Below are positions 1 through 8,200 of a stretch of DNA of 64,000 nucleotides, piece after piece. This DNA comes from Nitrospira sp. Lineage in GTDB: Bacteria > Nitrospirota > Nitrospiria > Nitrospirales > UBA8639. Positions within the stretch are counted from its first letter, which is position 1; every line of letters begins with the position of its first letter. The notes beneath the pieces were generated by a model that saw only the letters and a program-made list of their open reading frames with translations, ran no database searches and was not told the DNA's origin. Location of the stretch: the NCBI GenBank assembly GCA_024760505.1, contig CP058931.1:682001-746000 (forward strand), written 5' to 3'. A program made the translations under genes and the position numbers.

Positions 1-10
1 GAACGAGGCA

Positions 11-346
11 TCAGGGGATGCCGGTGGTCTGAATGTCCTTAACTAACTTCTTAAGATGTCGACGGCACATGTCCACTTCATCGGCTAATTCATCAAACAC
101 ATCGCCCACAAAATAGGTGGTCTCTAACCATTCCTTGGTAATGTGCTGAAGATATGCCTCACTCACGTAGGGTTTTAGACCATCAACCACTTTTCTCTTC
201 CATTTGGTGACATGGTCTTTCCCCTGCACCGCATTGAGGGCTTTCTCCGCCTGTGCGTGAATAGTAGTGATTTCCTCTATTTGACTCTGTATATACGCCA
301 ATAACTCTGAGGTCTGATCGGTCATCATAGTATCCTTTTTCACCAA
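11..346 (-). CDS. Conserved-looking hypothetical protein
   Basis: The open frame gives 111 residues; an internal Met at codons 7-8 (start near 328 or 325) is an equally good start. The protein is soluble and mostly helical by composition, rich in charged residues, with no signal peptide, membrane segment or metal motif. It lies just downstream of fmt on the same strand, with about 50 nt between them, so the two could be co-transcribed. I do not recognise the family. The protein-like composition and absence of a better overlapping frame support a real gene. Confidence 0.55.
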   Translation of the reverse strand: MVKKDTMMTDQTSELLAYIQSQIEEITTIHAQAEKALNAVQGKDHVTKWKRKVVDGLKPYVSEAYLQHITKEWLETTYFVGDVFDELADEVDMCRRHLKKLVKDIQTTGIP

Positions 347-397
347 AACGGGTCATACGGAAACGCCTGACACCAGAACCCTGCCGGCCCCACACAA

Positions 398-1381
398 TTA
401 CACAGCACAATCGTCCTGCTTCCCCATTGAAAAGGTCATGCCGATGGTAACTCGATGCCCGGCTACATAGTCAGAAACGTGCATGCGTTTTTTATTTTCA
501 GGTTGAATCTCCAAAAGATTCAAACTTCCCTGCCCAGTTTGGACACGGATGGCCTGTTTCGTGACGGCAGTAATGGTGCCTGGGACCTGAGAAATGTCAT
601 GGGCAGTGTCCCGGATACCTGGTTCTTGATCTTCAACTTGGACTTTCCAAATCCCCCATCGTTCACCCTCCAGGAAAGTATACACACCAGGCCAGGGCGA
701 CAGTCCGCGAATGCGATTGGCGAGGGTTCGCGCCGGCCGATCCCAATACAGCAACCCATCTTCTTTGGTTAAAATGGGCGCCATAGTCGCCGCCGAATCA
801 TTTTGAGGGATAGGAGGTATTGTGCCCGTGACCCATCCTCGCAGAGTCCTGACCAGTAGGGCTCCGCCAACCTGAGCCATTCGTGGAGCTAACTCTCCTG
901 AGGTTTCGTCCGGGCCAATAGAAATTTCTTCCTGTTGAAGAATGGCCCCCGTGTCCATCCCTTCGTCCATAAGCATAATGGTAACCCCGGTCTTCACCTC
1001 TCCCTGGATTACAGCCCATTGAATGGGAGCAGCCCCCCGATATTTCGGGAGAAGGGAACCATGAACATTCAGGCATCCTTTCGGGGGAAGATCAAGAATG
1101 GGTTTGGGCAAAATTCGACCAAACGCAGCCACCACCACCACTTCAGGCTCCCATGCTCGAAGAGTTTCAAGTAATTTGGGATCCTTCATTTTTTCAGGCT
1201 GCACCACAGGGATATCTTGTGACAATGCCAGTGCCTTTACCGGCCCCACTTGAACTTTCTTCCCACGCCCACTCGGTCGGTCAGGCTGACACACAACACC
1301 GACGACAGAAAATTCTGTCTTCAATAACTGCTGAAGCGTAGGAACCGAAAAGGCTGGGGTGCCCATAAACACAATGCGCAT
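398..1381 (-). CDS. fmt: Methionyl-tRNA formyltransferase
   Basis: Transfers a formyl group from 10-formyl-tetrahydrofolate to Met-tRNA(fMet) for translation initiation in the cytoplasm. The protein begins MRIVFMGTPAF, the usual Fmt N-terminus; the frame stays open six codons further upstream, but the start at 1381 matches the family. The catalytic region NVHGSLLPKYRGAAPIQ gives the conserved Asn105 and His107, and LMDEGMDTGA supplies the catalytic Asp near residue 143. Residues beyond about 205 form the C-terminal tRNA-binding domain. At 327 residues it has normal family length. In many bacteria fmt follows def; no def gene is visible here. Confidence 0.95.
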   Translation of the reverse strand: MRIVFMGTPAFSVPTLQQLLKTEFSVVGVVCQPDRPSGRGKKVQVGPVKALALSQDIPVVQPEKMKDPKLLETLRAWEPEVVVVAAFGRILPKPILDLPPKGCLNVHGSLLPKYRGAAPIQWAVIQGEVKTGVTIMLMDEGMDTGAILQQEEISIGPDETSGELAPRMAQVGGALLVRTLRGWVTGTIPPIPQNDSAATMAPILTKEDGLLYWDRPARTLANRIRGLSPWPGVYTFLEGERWGIWKVQVEDQEPGIRDTAHDISQVPGTITAVTKQAIRVQTGQGSLNLLEIQPENKKRMHVSDYVAGHRVTIGMTFSMGKQDDCAV

Positions 1382-1615
1382 GACCAATTTCCTTAACACC
1401 GGATAAAGAAGAAAATCAATTGTTCAGGATATAGCTTGCTGACTCTTCAGGACAACAACTATCCATCTTGCTTGCGATTCCAAGCCTCTCATACTGCCAT
1501 GGCCACGTGCATTGACTCCCTTTCAATTACTGTGATAGAAGCCCACGCGGGGCACATTCTGATATTATATCTGATATTATTCGATGCCTTAAATAATAGG
1601 AAATGGATCGCGAGC

Positions 1616-2371
1616 ATGGGTGGACATAGTCATTGGTCAACAATTAAGCGTCACAAAGGCGCACAAGATGCCAAGCGGGGGAAAATTTTCACGCGCGTGA
1701 TCCGTGAGATTTCCATTGCCGCTCGTAGCGGCGGCGACCCGGACGGCAATCCTGCTTTACGCCAAGCTATTGCGAAATCCAAAGAAGTGAATATGCCTGC
1801 CGATACGGTCAAACGGGCTATTCAGCGAGGTACCGGGGAACTTCCGGGAATGCAATTTGAAGAGTTTATGTTGGAGGGCTATGGACCAGGAGGCACAGCA
1901 CTTCTTCTAGAAATTTCGACCGATAAACGTAATCGGACGGTGGCCGAAGTTCGAAATATTCTTACGAAAAATAATGGCACGATGGCCGAAGCCGGCGCAG
2001 TCGCCTGGCAATTCCAAAAAAAAGGGTTACTGGTCATCGAGAACCAGGGGGTAACTGAAGAACAACTATTCGAGCTGGCACTGGAAGCCGGAGCTGAGGA
2101 CGTAAAACAAACCCCCACCGGATTTGAGGTCATTTCGGAACCAGCAAATTTTGAAGCAGTCAAAGAAGCAATACAGAAGGCTCAGATTGAAACCAGTCTG
2201 TCCGAGCTGACCTTTATCGCACAAAACCACATTCAACTTGAAGGCAGAGATGCAGAGCAAGCCTTAAAACTCATGGATCTCCTAGAGGAAAACGAAGACG
2301 TGTCCAAGGTCCATGCCAACTTTGAAATTTCTGACGAATTGATGGAGAAAATGGCTGCCGACAGTGCCTAG
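1616..2371 (+). CDS. yebC: YebC/PmpR family protein (translation or transcription factor)
   Basis: The start is placed at 1616 because the protein then opens with MGGHSHWSTIKRHKGAQDAK, the signature N-terminus of the YebC family; the frame is open another 60 codons upstream but that sequence is not family-like. The 251-residue length is typical. Members have been described as DNA-binding regulators and, more recently, as factors relieving ribosome stalling. The conserved core continues through the region reading ALRQAIAKSKEVNMP. In many genomes yebC precedes ruvC-ruvA-ruvB; here ruvA follows but ruvC is absent. Confidence 0.95.
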   Translation: MGGHSHWSTIKRHKGAQDAKRGKIFTRVIREISIAARSGGDPDGNPALRQAIAKSKEVNMPADTVKRAIQRGTGELPGMQFEEFMLEGYGPGGTALLLEISTDKRNRTVAEVRNILTKNNGTMAEAGAVAWQFQKKGLLVIENQGVTEEQLFELALEAGAEDVKQTPTGFEVISEPANFEAVKEAIQKAQIETSLSELTFIAQNHIQLEGRDAEQALKLMDLLEENEDVSKVHANFEISDELMEKMAADSA

Positions 2372-2375
2372 GAGG

Positions 2376-2527
2376 CTGTCCGATATTAGACCGATCTATT
2401 GCGGAAGCGCTGGGGTTCTCCAGATTTTCAGATCCGTTTCGTCCAATTATTCAGCAATTCGCTTCAAACGTTCAAAACGCCTGACTCAAACAAGCAGAGC
2501 CTCGTTATGATCGCTAATCTCGGACAG
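2376..2527. repeat. MITE-like inverted-repeat element between yebC and ruvA
   Basis: CTGTCCGATATTAG (2376-2389) and CTAATCTCGGACAG (2514-2527) are inverted copies matching at 13 of 14 positions, enclosing about 125 nt without a convincing gene. The element starts five bases after the yebC stop codon, in the place where ruvC is often found. It could be a miniature inverted-repeat element or a large hairpin; with one copy in the window, mobility is an inference. Confidence 0.45.
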
Positions 2528-2651
2528 GCTCTCTGCCTTCTAGGTTCTACTCTGCTCTTCCTTGGCATTATCCTTCTTAATTCCTACTCTGCTCCTTCAC
2601 AATCCCTACATTCCCTTCACCATTTGCAGAAAGTGTGAGTTTCGCACAATC

Positions 2652-3263
2652 ATGATCGCCTCCCTGTCAGGAACCCTCTTTTCAAAAACCCCGCAGGACG
2701 CCGTAATTTCTGTGCAAGGCGTGGGCTATCATGTGTTTATTGCCCTTTCTACCTATTTCAGCCTTCCTGAAATCAATTCCACAGTGCAAGTTTATGTCTC
2801 AACCCACTTGCGGAATGACACCATTCAGCTTTTTGGATTTTCCACCACTGAAGAGAAACAAGCTTTTTCACTGCTTACCACCATCAGCGGCGTCGGACCG
2901 AAACTCGCCCTGAGTGCGTTATCGACCCTTTCCATCCCTGATTTGTGTACAGCTATTGAAACCGGTGATCTTGAAACCTTAGGTTCCATCCCCGGAGTCG
3001 GGAAAAAATCGGCGAGTCGAATCGTTCTGGAGTTAAAAGACAAAACTAATCGCATCATGCTTCCGGATTCCCACAAGCCCTCACCAGCCCCGACCGAACC
3101 GACCAACTTTCTCAAGGAAGAAGCCGCCTCCGCCCTCATCAATTTGGGATATCGCGCACCAGAAGTCAAAAAAGCCATGAATCTCGCGACGGCTAAATTG
3201 GACGAAGCCTACGAACTCGAAGACCTCATCCGCACCACTCTTAAAGAATTAGCTAAAGGTTAA
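2652..3263 (+). CDS. ruvA: Holliday junction branch migration protein RuvA
   Basis: RuvA binds four-way junctions as a tetramer and loads the RuvB motor. The start at 2652 gives MIASLSGTLF, matching the family; the longer open frame upstream is not RuvA-like. Domain I (OB fold) covers residues 1 to about 64. Two helix-hairpin-helix motifs follow, around ISGVGPKLALSAL (about 73-85) and LGSIPGVGKKSASRIV (about 108-123), and the C-terminal RuvB-binding domain III starts near 155. At 203 residues the length is normal. No ruvB or ruvC lies next to it, so partners must be encoded elsewhere. Confidence 0.95.
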   Translation: MIASLSGTLFSKTPQDAVISVQGVGYHVFIALSTYFSLPEINSTVQVYVSTHLRNDTIQLFGFSTTEEKQAFSLLTTISGVGPKLALSALSTLSIPDLCTAIETGDLETLGSIPGVGKKSASRIVLELKDKTNRIMLPDSHKPSPAPTEPTNFLKEEAASALINLGYRAPEVKKAMNLATAKLDEAYELEDLIRTTLKELAKG

Positions 3264-3589
3264 TTGAAAAAGTTTCTTTGTTAAGAGACTACAGGTTTTG
3301 GCCTCACATTAATCTTGGGGTATGGGGCAAAGTACAAGGTCATGAAATTCTTGCTCTAAAAAACTGTGATCAAAATGTGGAATCAGGTATTGAGAGAGGA
3401 AAGGAACGTTATTCCGGAAACCAGGACAGTTAAGTCATGCCCTCAGAAATAAAAATCCAATACGCCACGGCATAATCCTAAAAATTCACTCAGATGCTTG
3501 CCACCCCACAAGGAACAGACAGAGACTTAATCAGTTTATTAATTTTTTGAGCTGCAGAGTTGAAAGTAAGGTGGGAGGCTTCAGACAGG
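3264..3589. other. Intergenic stretch, nothing recognised
   Basis: About 330 nt between the convergent ruvA and the small zinc-ribbon gene. I see no RNA gene, clear terminator or convincing ORF. Confidence 0.5.
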
Positions 3590-3772
3590 CTAGAGGGTTT
3601 CGCGGATTTTTTGACCGTTGTAACCGCTTTCAAGAACGCGCTTAAAAAAGCGCAACACATCTGCTAAATCAAACCAAAATCCGCAATTGATACATTTTGC
3701 ATTGAACCGGCGGGACACTCGGGTGTACTGACGTTCAATCAGCATGGTTCCTTGGCATCTGAGACACGTCAT
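3590..3772 (-). CDS. Small zinc-ribbon protein
   Basis: A 60-residue protein with two CxxC knuckles: Cys3/Cys6 (MTCLRCQG) and Cys27/Cys30 (NAKCINCGF). The spacing of about 20 residues is that of a compact zinc ribbon. The rest is basic and amphipathic, with no membrane segment. Small proteins that begin CLRC and have a second CxxC are frequent in Nitrospira-like genomes as I recall them, but no function is known to me. It stands alone. Confidence 0.6.
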   Translation of the reverse strand: MTCLRCQGTMLIERQYTRVSRRFNAKCINCGFWFDLADVLRFFKRVLESGYNGQKIRETL

Positions 3773-3901
3773 ATCGATACAGACCTACTCCTGGATACTC
3801 ACGATGAGCGGATGGGACAATCCCCACTTTTTCCTCGGCAACCCCAAAAACCAAGAAGATCACAGCCCCTTACAGGCTTTTCCCTGAAACTTCCCGGTTG
3901 T

Positions 3902-4126
3902 CTAGCGAAGTCGATTTAGAATCACCGCCACACAGCCGGCAAGAACGCCACCTCCAAAAACCGTCAGTCCCATGGAAAGAATTCCTTCCCATGTCCCAGA
4001 ATACGAAGAACCATAGATCAGGTCTCTCATGCCTCCCTGAACAAGCAAGACAGCTAGGGTCAAGAGAGACCCCATTCCAAACCACCAGCCAAAAGTTCGC
4101 ACATTCTCCTCACGAGGCTGAATCAC
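3902..4126 (-). CDS. Small two-helix membrane protein
   Basis: The 74-residue protein has two hydrophobic segments, roughly residues 12-31 (FGWWFGMGSLLTLAVLLVQG) and 48-69 (GILSMGLTVFGGGVLAGCVA and onward), separated by a short polar loop. The N-terminus MIQPREENVR is charged and would lie in the cytoplasm. Two other frames overlap this stretch, but only this one has a coherent membrane-protein pattern. It resembles small AtpI-like or ATP-synthase-associated proteins only in layout; I assign no function. Confidence 0.5.
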   Translation of the reverse strand: MIQPREENVRTFGWWFGMGSLLTLAVLLVQGGMRDLIYGSSYSGTWEGILSMGLTVFGGGVLAGCVAVILNRLR

Positions 4127-4220
4127 GCTTCGGACTGGCGTTACGCCTCTTTCTGAAAGGCAAAACTACTGTAAACATTGCAGAAATCTGGTGTCAAGAA
4201 CATCACATTTGAAGAAGTAT

Positions 4221-5471
4221 TCAAGATGGAGTGGCCGGTAATTGGCCCTTCCGGATATTTAACCCATGATGTAAAAAAATAGAGACATTACTTGAAGCAT
4301 TATTCACGACCGCCAATCCCGGTTCTTCCCCTCGACCGGTTGCAATCGATAGGGTGGTTAATGCAAAGGGGGCATGCGGAGTGGGATAATCTCTTGGAGG
4401 ATAATGAAAGGTCCCATCGCCCTTCCCAAATAACAACGAAATACTTCCGGATTGAATATTGGCAACGGCCACATCCGGAATTTTGTCGCCGTCAAAATCC
4501 TGTGCCACTCCAAAATTTGGACCCGCATCACCGCCCGACTCCCTTCCCTCTTGGAAAGTCCCATCCCCGTTTCCTAAAAACACGGTAATCGTGTTCATTT
4601 CACCGTTAATCACGAGAAGATCTATGGCTCGATCAGTATTGAAGTCTCCAAAGGAGACACCCAATGGCCTCTTGCCAGTACGATAGTCAGTTGGAGCTTG
4701 GAAGGTGCCATCCCCCAAACCCAGCCAGATCGACACCGCATGACTCATCGGCCCTCCATTGGACACGGCCAAATCCAAATGTTTATCCCCATTCAAATCC
4801 TCGGTAGCCACAGAGGTAGGCGTATCTCCATATTCATATAACGGTCCCAATCGAAATTTGCCGTTCCCCATCCCCAACAGGATTTGGATTTTGTCGTTGC
4901 GGAGGGCCACCGCTAAATCAGGAAGAAAATCTTCATTAAAATCTCCTGTGGCAATACTCACTGGCGTACGATGAACCAGGTATTGGGCCCCACGCAAAAA
5001 AGTGCCATCGCCTTGTCCCAAAAACACGAGAGCATGATTATCCCCAGAGCACGCCACAACGAAATCCGGCACATGGTCAAGATTAAAATCATCCACAGCC
5101 ACATTCCTCGGCTCCTGACAGGCAGAAATCGTTTTTTGGTCTTGAAAACTCCCGTCCCCTTTTCCCAAGAGCAGTGACAGGGAATTTCCCTGAATATTGC
5201 TGGTGATCAAATCCGTAAATCCATCGCCGTTAAAATCACTGGCTCGGATTGACGTAGGGTTTTTCCCGACTGGAATATCCAAATAATGATAAATCAGATC
5301 AGGAGGATGATACTCTTCCCGCGTAGGACAACCGACCAAAGACAGCAGGCCCAAAAGGCCCAGAGGAATGACAAGTCGAGCCCACAAAGATTGACTGGAA
5401 TACAATTCTTCTTGCCTTTCTCCAGAATATGTGGGTTGAGAGGATGCAATTATAGATGCAGGATAAACCAT
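4221..5471 (-). CDS. FG-GAP/VCBS repeat lipoprotein
   Basis: A predicted surface or periplasmic protein with a beta-propeller of FG-GAP repeats. The hydrophobic stretch VIPLGLLGLLSLVGC (lipobox LVGC, Cys48) indicates a lipoprotein. About 27 polar residues precede the signal, so the true start may be a TTG near codon 29 rather than the ATG. At least six calcium-binding loops of the DxNxDxxxD type are readable: DFNGDGFTDL, DFNLDHVPDF, DFNEDFLPDL, DLNGDKHLDL, DFNTDRAIDL and DFDGDKIPDV. Each is followed by a GxGDGTF turn, typical of integrin-like propellers. No enzymatic domain is visible. Ligand unknown. Confidence 0.85.
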   Translation of the reverse strand: MVYPASIIASSQPTYSGERQEELYSSQSLWARLVIPLGLLGLLSLVGCPTREEYHPPDLIYHYLDIPVGKNPTSIRASDFNGDGFTDLITSNIQGNSLSLLLGKGDGSFQDQKTISACQEPRNVAVDDFNLDHVPDFVVACSGDNHALVFLGQGDGTFLRGAQYLVHRTPVSIATGDFNEDFLPDLAVALRNDKIQILLGMGNGKFRLGPLYEYGDTPTSVATEDLNGDKHLDLAVSNGGPMSHAVSIWLGLGDGTFQAPTDYRTGKRPLGVSFGDFNTDRAIDLLVINGEMNTITVFLGNGDGTFQEGRESGGDAGPNFGVAQDFDGDKIPDVAVANIQSGSISLLFGKGDGTFHYPPRDYPTPHAPFALTTLSIATGRGEEPGLAVVNNASSNVSIFLHHGLNIRKGQLPATPS

Positions 5472-5668
5472 GCCCAGCGCCTCGAGTATACGGATTTTTC
5501 CAAATGATGTAAAACCTACTCGTAGCCCGATAAACCCTCTTTTTCTACCAGGCTACAGAATTTACCAGAGACATTTTTGAAAGGTATGGCCTTCGCACAC
5601 TGGATGACTCGACTCTCTTTATGTTATAGAGGTCCCTTGTCTTTTTGTCTGTTTGTAAGGAGGAAATC

Positions 5669-5992
5669 ATGGCCGAAGAAAAGCAGAAAATTGATCTAAG
5701 CATGTACGGGGTAGCCGAAATCATAAAATGGTGCATTACCCGCAACAACGGACGTATTCCAGGAACTGACACCGCCGTCTTCAAAGCACTTCAGGCTGCA
5801 CTGGCGGAGAAGCCAACCACAGGCGATTATTTTACACTGGATCAATTTTGGAAAACACGGAAAGTCTTCGAATTTACCAGAGATGAGGTAGCCGTGGTTG
5901 ATCGATGTCTTTATGATCTCCCGAATTTTGACGGCGCTCAGCTACCACAAATTCGATACAAGTTTTGGCCAGAGGCTGTCTGTTCAAAATAG
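5669..5992 (+). CDS. Hypothetical cytoplasmic protein
   Basis: A strong Shine-Dalgarno AAGGAGG (5657-5663) sits just before the ATG at 5669, which sets the start and gives 107 residues. The frame extends eight codons upstream without ribosome-binding support. The protein has no signal peptide or membrane segment; it contains a Trp-Cys-Ile-Thr stretch and a C-terminus rich in aromatic residues. I do not recognise the family. The strong ribosome-binding site and the isolated position suggest a well-translated single gene. Confidence 0.7.
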   Translation: MAEEKQKIDLSMYGVAEIIKWCITRNNGRIPGTDTAVFKALQAALAEKPTTGDYFTLDQFWKTRKVFEFTRDEVAVVDRCLYDLPNFDGAQLPQIRYKFWPEAVCSK

Positions 5993-6452
5993 GATGACAT
6001 CAGGCCCCATACTTTTTGAACATATTGCTATCTCCTTCGATCGCCTGTCTCCAGACAATCCTTGTCTTCAGGCTTAGAATGGGCGCAACAACGCTTCCAG
6101 AAGGCCAAAATCAAACTAGGGTTGGACGGTTCAAACCAGCAATTCTGGTATACACCTATACATTGGGATTAGAGACACCTGTTAAACGTGGGCAGTGAAA
6201 ACCGCCAAAGACAAAATAACTCTTGGCAATCAAAAACGCCAAAGCAGTTTACGCCAGACGACACATGAGTGGATCCCTTCTTTGGTTAGAGTGGCCTCTT
6301 AGGGTTTATTACAACACCCGGAGTATTCCCACCGTTACAACCTGGAACAGGTCACCTTTCTCGTGAAACTCTCCTCAGCAAGCGGAGAGGTATTCTAGGT
6401 CGTTTTTAGGAATGAAGGGAGGAATCCTGCTACCTCGAAGCGAAAGGGATGC
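5993..6452. other. Intergenic stretch, nothing recognised
   Basis: About 460 nt between a forward and a reverse gene (convergent). A small hairpin CTCTCC...GGAGAG lies near 6368-6390. The one short frame here (6016-6198) lacks a ribosome-binding site and coding character. Confidence 0.45.
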
Positions 6453-7994
6453 TTACCCTTCCCCCTGAAGTAAATCTAGCGGGGAGAAATCATCAGTCAG
6501 AATCTGGCCGGGAGCCAGGACGACCGGCTCCTGTGACATGAAAAATGCAAACCCTTCTGGCGGAAATCGATCCCGATTCATCTGACGAGCCAGAACATTC
6601 AAAAAGTGCGAACCACGCATAACAGAGACAGGTTTTCCACCAAAAAAAATCAGGTTCACGGATCCTTTTTTTGTATCTAACCATTCAGGGCCCGCAACAC
6701 CGTAGGACACCACATCAGGAAAGGCCAGGCGCATCGTGGTCAACACGGCTTGTGCACGGCGAACATTCGCAGGCGAATCGGAAGACGCCAGATTAACGGC
6801 AACCGCGCCTTCAGGGTGCACATGCTTCCGTAATTCCTCAAAGAATTCCTGAGTCGTCACATGGAACGGAATGAGATGCCTGGCAAACACATCGACCCAC
6901 ACCACATCATACTGGAAAGGATTGTTTCGTAAAAACGTGCGGGCGTCTTCCACATAAACATGATGGTTGAGCGGTGGCGTATAACCAAAATACCGTTCAG
7001 CAGCCCGGACCACAGACGGATCCATTTCGACCACATCTAATTCCAAATCCGGCCAGTTCTTCCCTAGCCACTTTGCCAATGATCCTCCGCCATGACCTAA
7101 AATCAATCCTCGCTTAGGATTCTCGACAATTGGCAACACACCCATCATGACTTGGCTGTAGGGCAAGGCAAGAGATTCCGGCGTCGCTTTCCACATCACC
7201 GCGTGGAAGGTATTGTCCAAAATAAGATACCGGAATAAATCATTTTCACTCACTCTAACCTGTTGGTACGGGCTATCCTCCTGATAAATAGCCGGTGGCA
7301 AAATGCTGACCGGATGAAAACCCATCCAAGTCATTCCGGCTACTCCCGCAAGAAGCAAGGCCTGTAGACTCGGCTGGAGTATTCCAATTCTGAAGGTCCA
7401 CCATAGACCAAGACATATTTGAACCACGCCAAGGATAGCGACTAATGTGGCACTACCCAGCCAGGTTAAAAGATAAAAGGACGTCCCCCAGGTTCCGATG
7501 AGGCTTCCGATGGTTGAAACCGCAATCATGCCACCGGTATGACGTCCAAGATGCCCCATATCCCCGATAGCCAAACGCAAGAGGGCCGGGAGAACGCCGC
7601 TCAATCCAAATGCCGGAACCGCCAATAGCACACTGGCTGCAAAACATGGCCCCCAGCGAGGATCCTGAATCCATTGGGCCACTCCAAAAACGACGGGCTG
7701 CCCTACCCATGCCAATAACAGGGTCCAAGCGCCGGACAGCAACAACAGCCCGGCCAACACTCTTTGCGGAGCATATCGATCAGCCAGCCAGCCTCCAGCG
7801 GCATATCCACTGCTCATGGCAGCCAGGACCACCCCGATCAGCGCGCCCCAGACAAATAGGGAACTGCCAAAAACCGGCGCGAGAAGTCGGCTTCCTAAAA
7901 TTTCCAACGCCATCACCACCGCACCGGTCGAGAACGCGGTCGCAAAACACCACCATCGTGGCAGACTGGATTGAGTCAACGAGGATCTTGTCAT
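6453..7994 (-). CDS. Membrane-fused spermidine synthase-like protein
   Basis: The N-terminal half (residues 1 to about 230) holds several transmembrane helices; the C-terminal half is a Rossmann-fold domain of the spermidine synthase family. Visible motifs are GLILGHGGGSLAKWL (nucleotide-binding loop), LDVVEMDPSVVRAAERYFG (acidic residue binding the aminopropyl donor or SAM) and YVEDARTFLRNN. The family, often called fused MFS/spermidine synthase, is widespread but its substrate is usually unproven, so polyamine synthesis should not be assumed. No speD or other polyamine gene is adjacent. The length of 513 residues fits the fused family. Confidence 0.85.
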   Translation of the reverse strand: MTRSSLTQSSLPRWWCFATAFSTGAVVMALEILGSRLLAPVFGSSLFVWGALIGVVLAAMSSGYAAGGWLADRYAPQRVLAGLLLLSGAWTLLLAWVGQPVVFGVAQWIQDPRWGPCFAASVLLAVPAFGLSGVLPALLRLAIGDMGHLGRHTGGMIAVSTIGSLIGTWGTSFYLLTWLGSATLVAILGVVQICLGLWWTFRIGILQPSLQALLLAGVAGMTWMGFHPVSILPPAIYQEDSPYQQVRVSENDLFRYLILDNTFHAVMWKATPESLALPYSQVMMGVLPIVENPKRGLILGHGGGSLAKWLGKNWPDLELDVVEMDPSVVRAAERYFGYTPPLNHHVYVEDARTFLRNNPFQYDVVWVDVFARHLIPFHVTTQEFFEELRKHVHPEGAVAVNLASSDSPANVRRAQAVLTTMRLAFPDVVSYGVAGPEWLDTKKGSVNLIFFGGKPVSVMRGSHFLNVLARQMNRDRFPPEGFAFFMSQEPVVLAPGQILTDDFSPLDLLQGEG

Positions 7995-8200
7995 AAGATG
8001 GAGAATTGGATGGACAAAAGGGAATTGATGCTAAAGCATGATTTAGAGGGTGTCAATTCAGAAACAAGCGAAAAAATCCGTATCCAGGCTCTGAGTGCGG
8101 ACCCGGGCCTTTAATAATACTTGAGCAAGAGCAAGACAATCGCCCTCTGACAACTGACAGGTGAAACAACTCAACCCTTTCCGGTAACATTCCGATTCGG

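Noticed and set aside
2399..2638. 79-residue forward frame between yebC and ruvA
   Set aside because: No ribosome-binding site or protein-like motif, not RuvC-like, and overlaps the inverted-repeat element.
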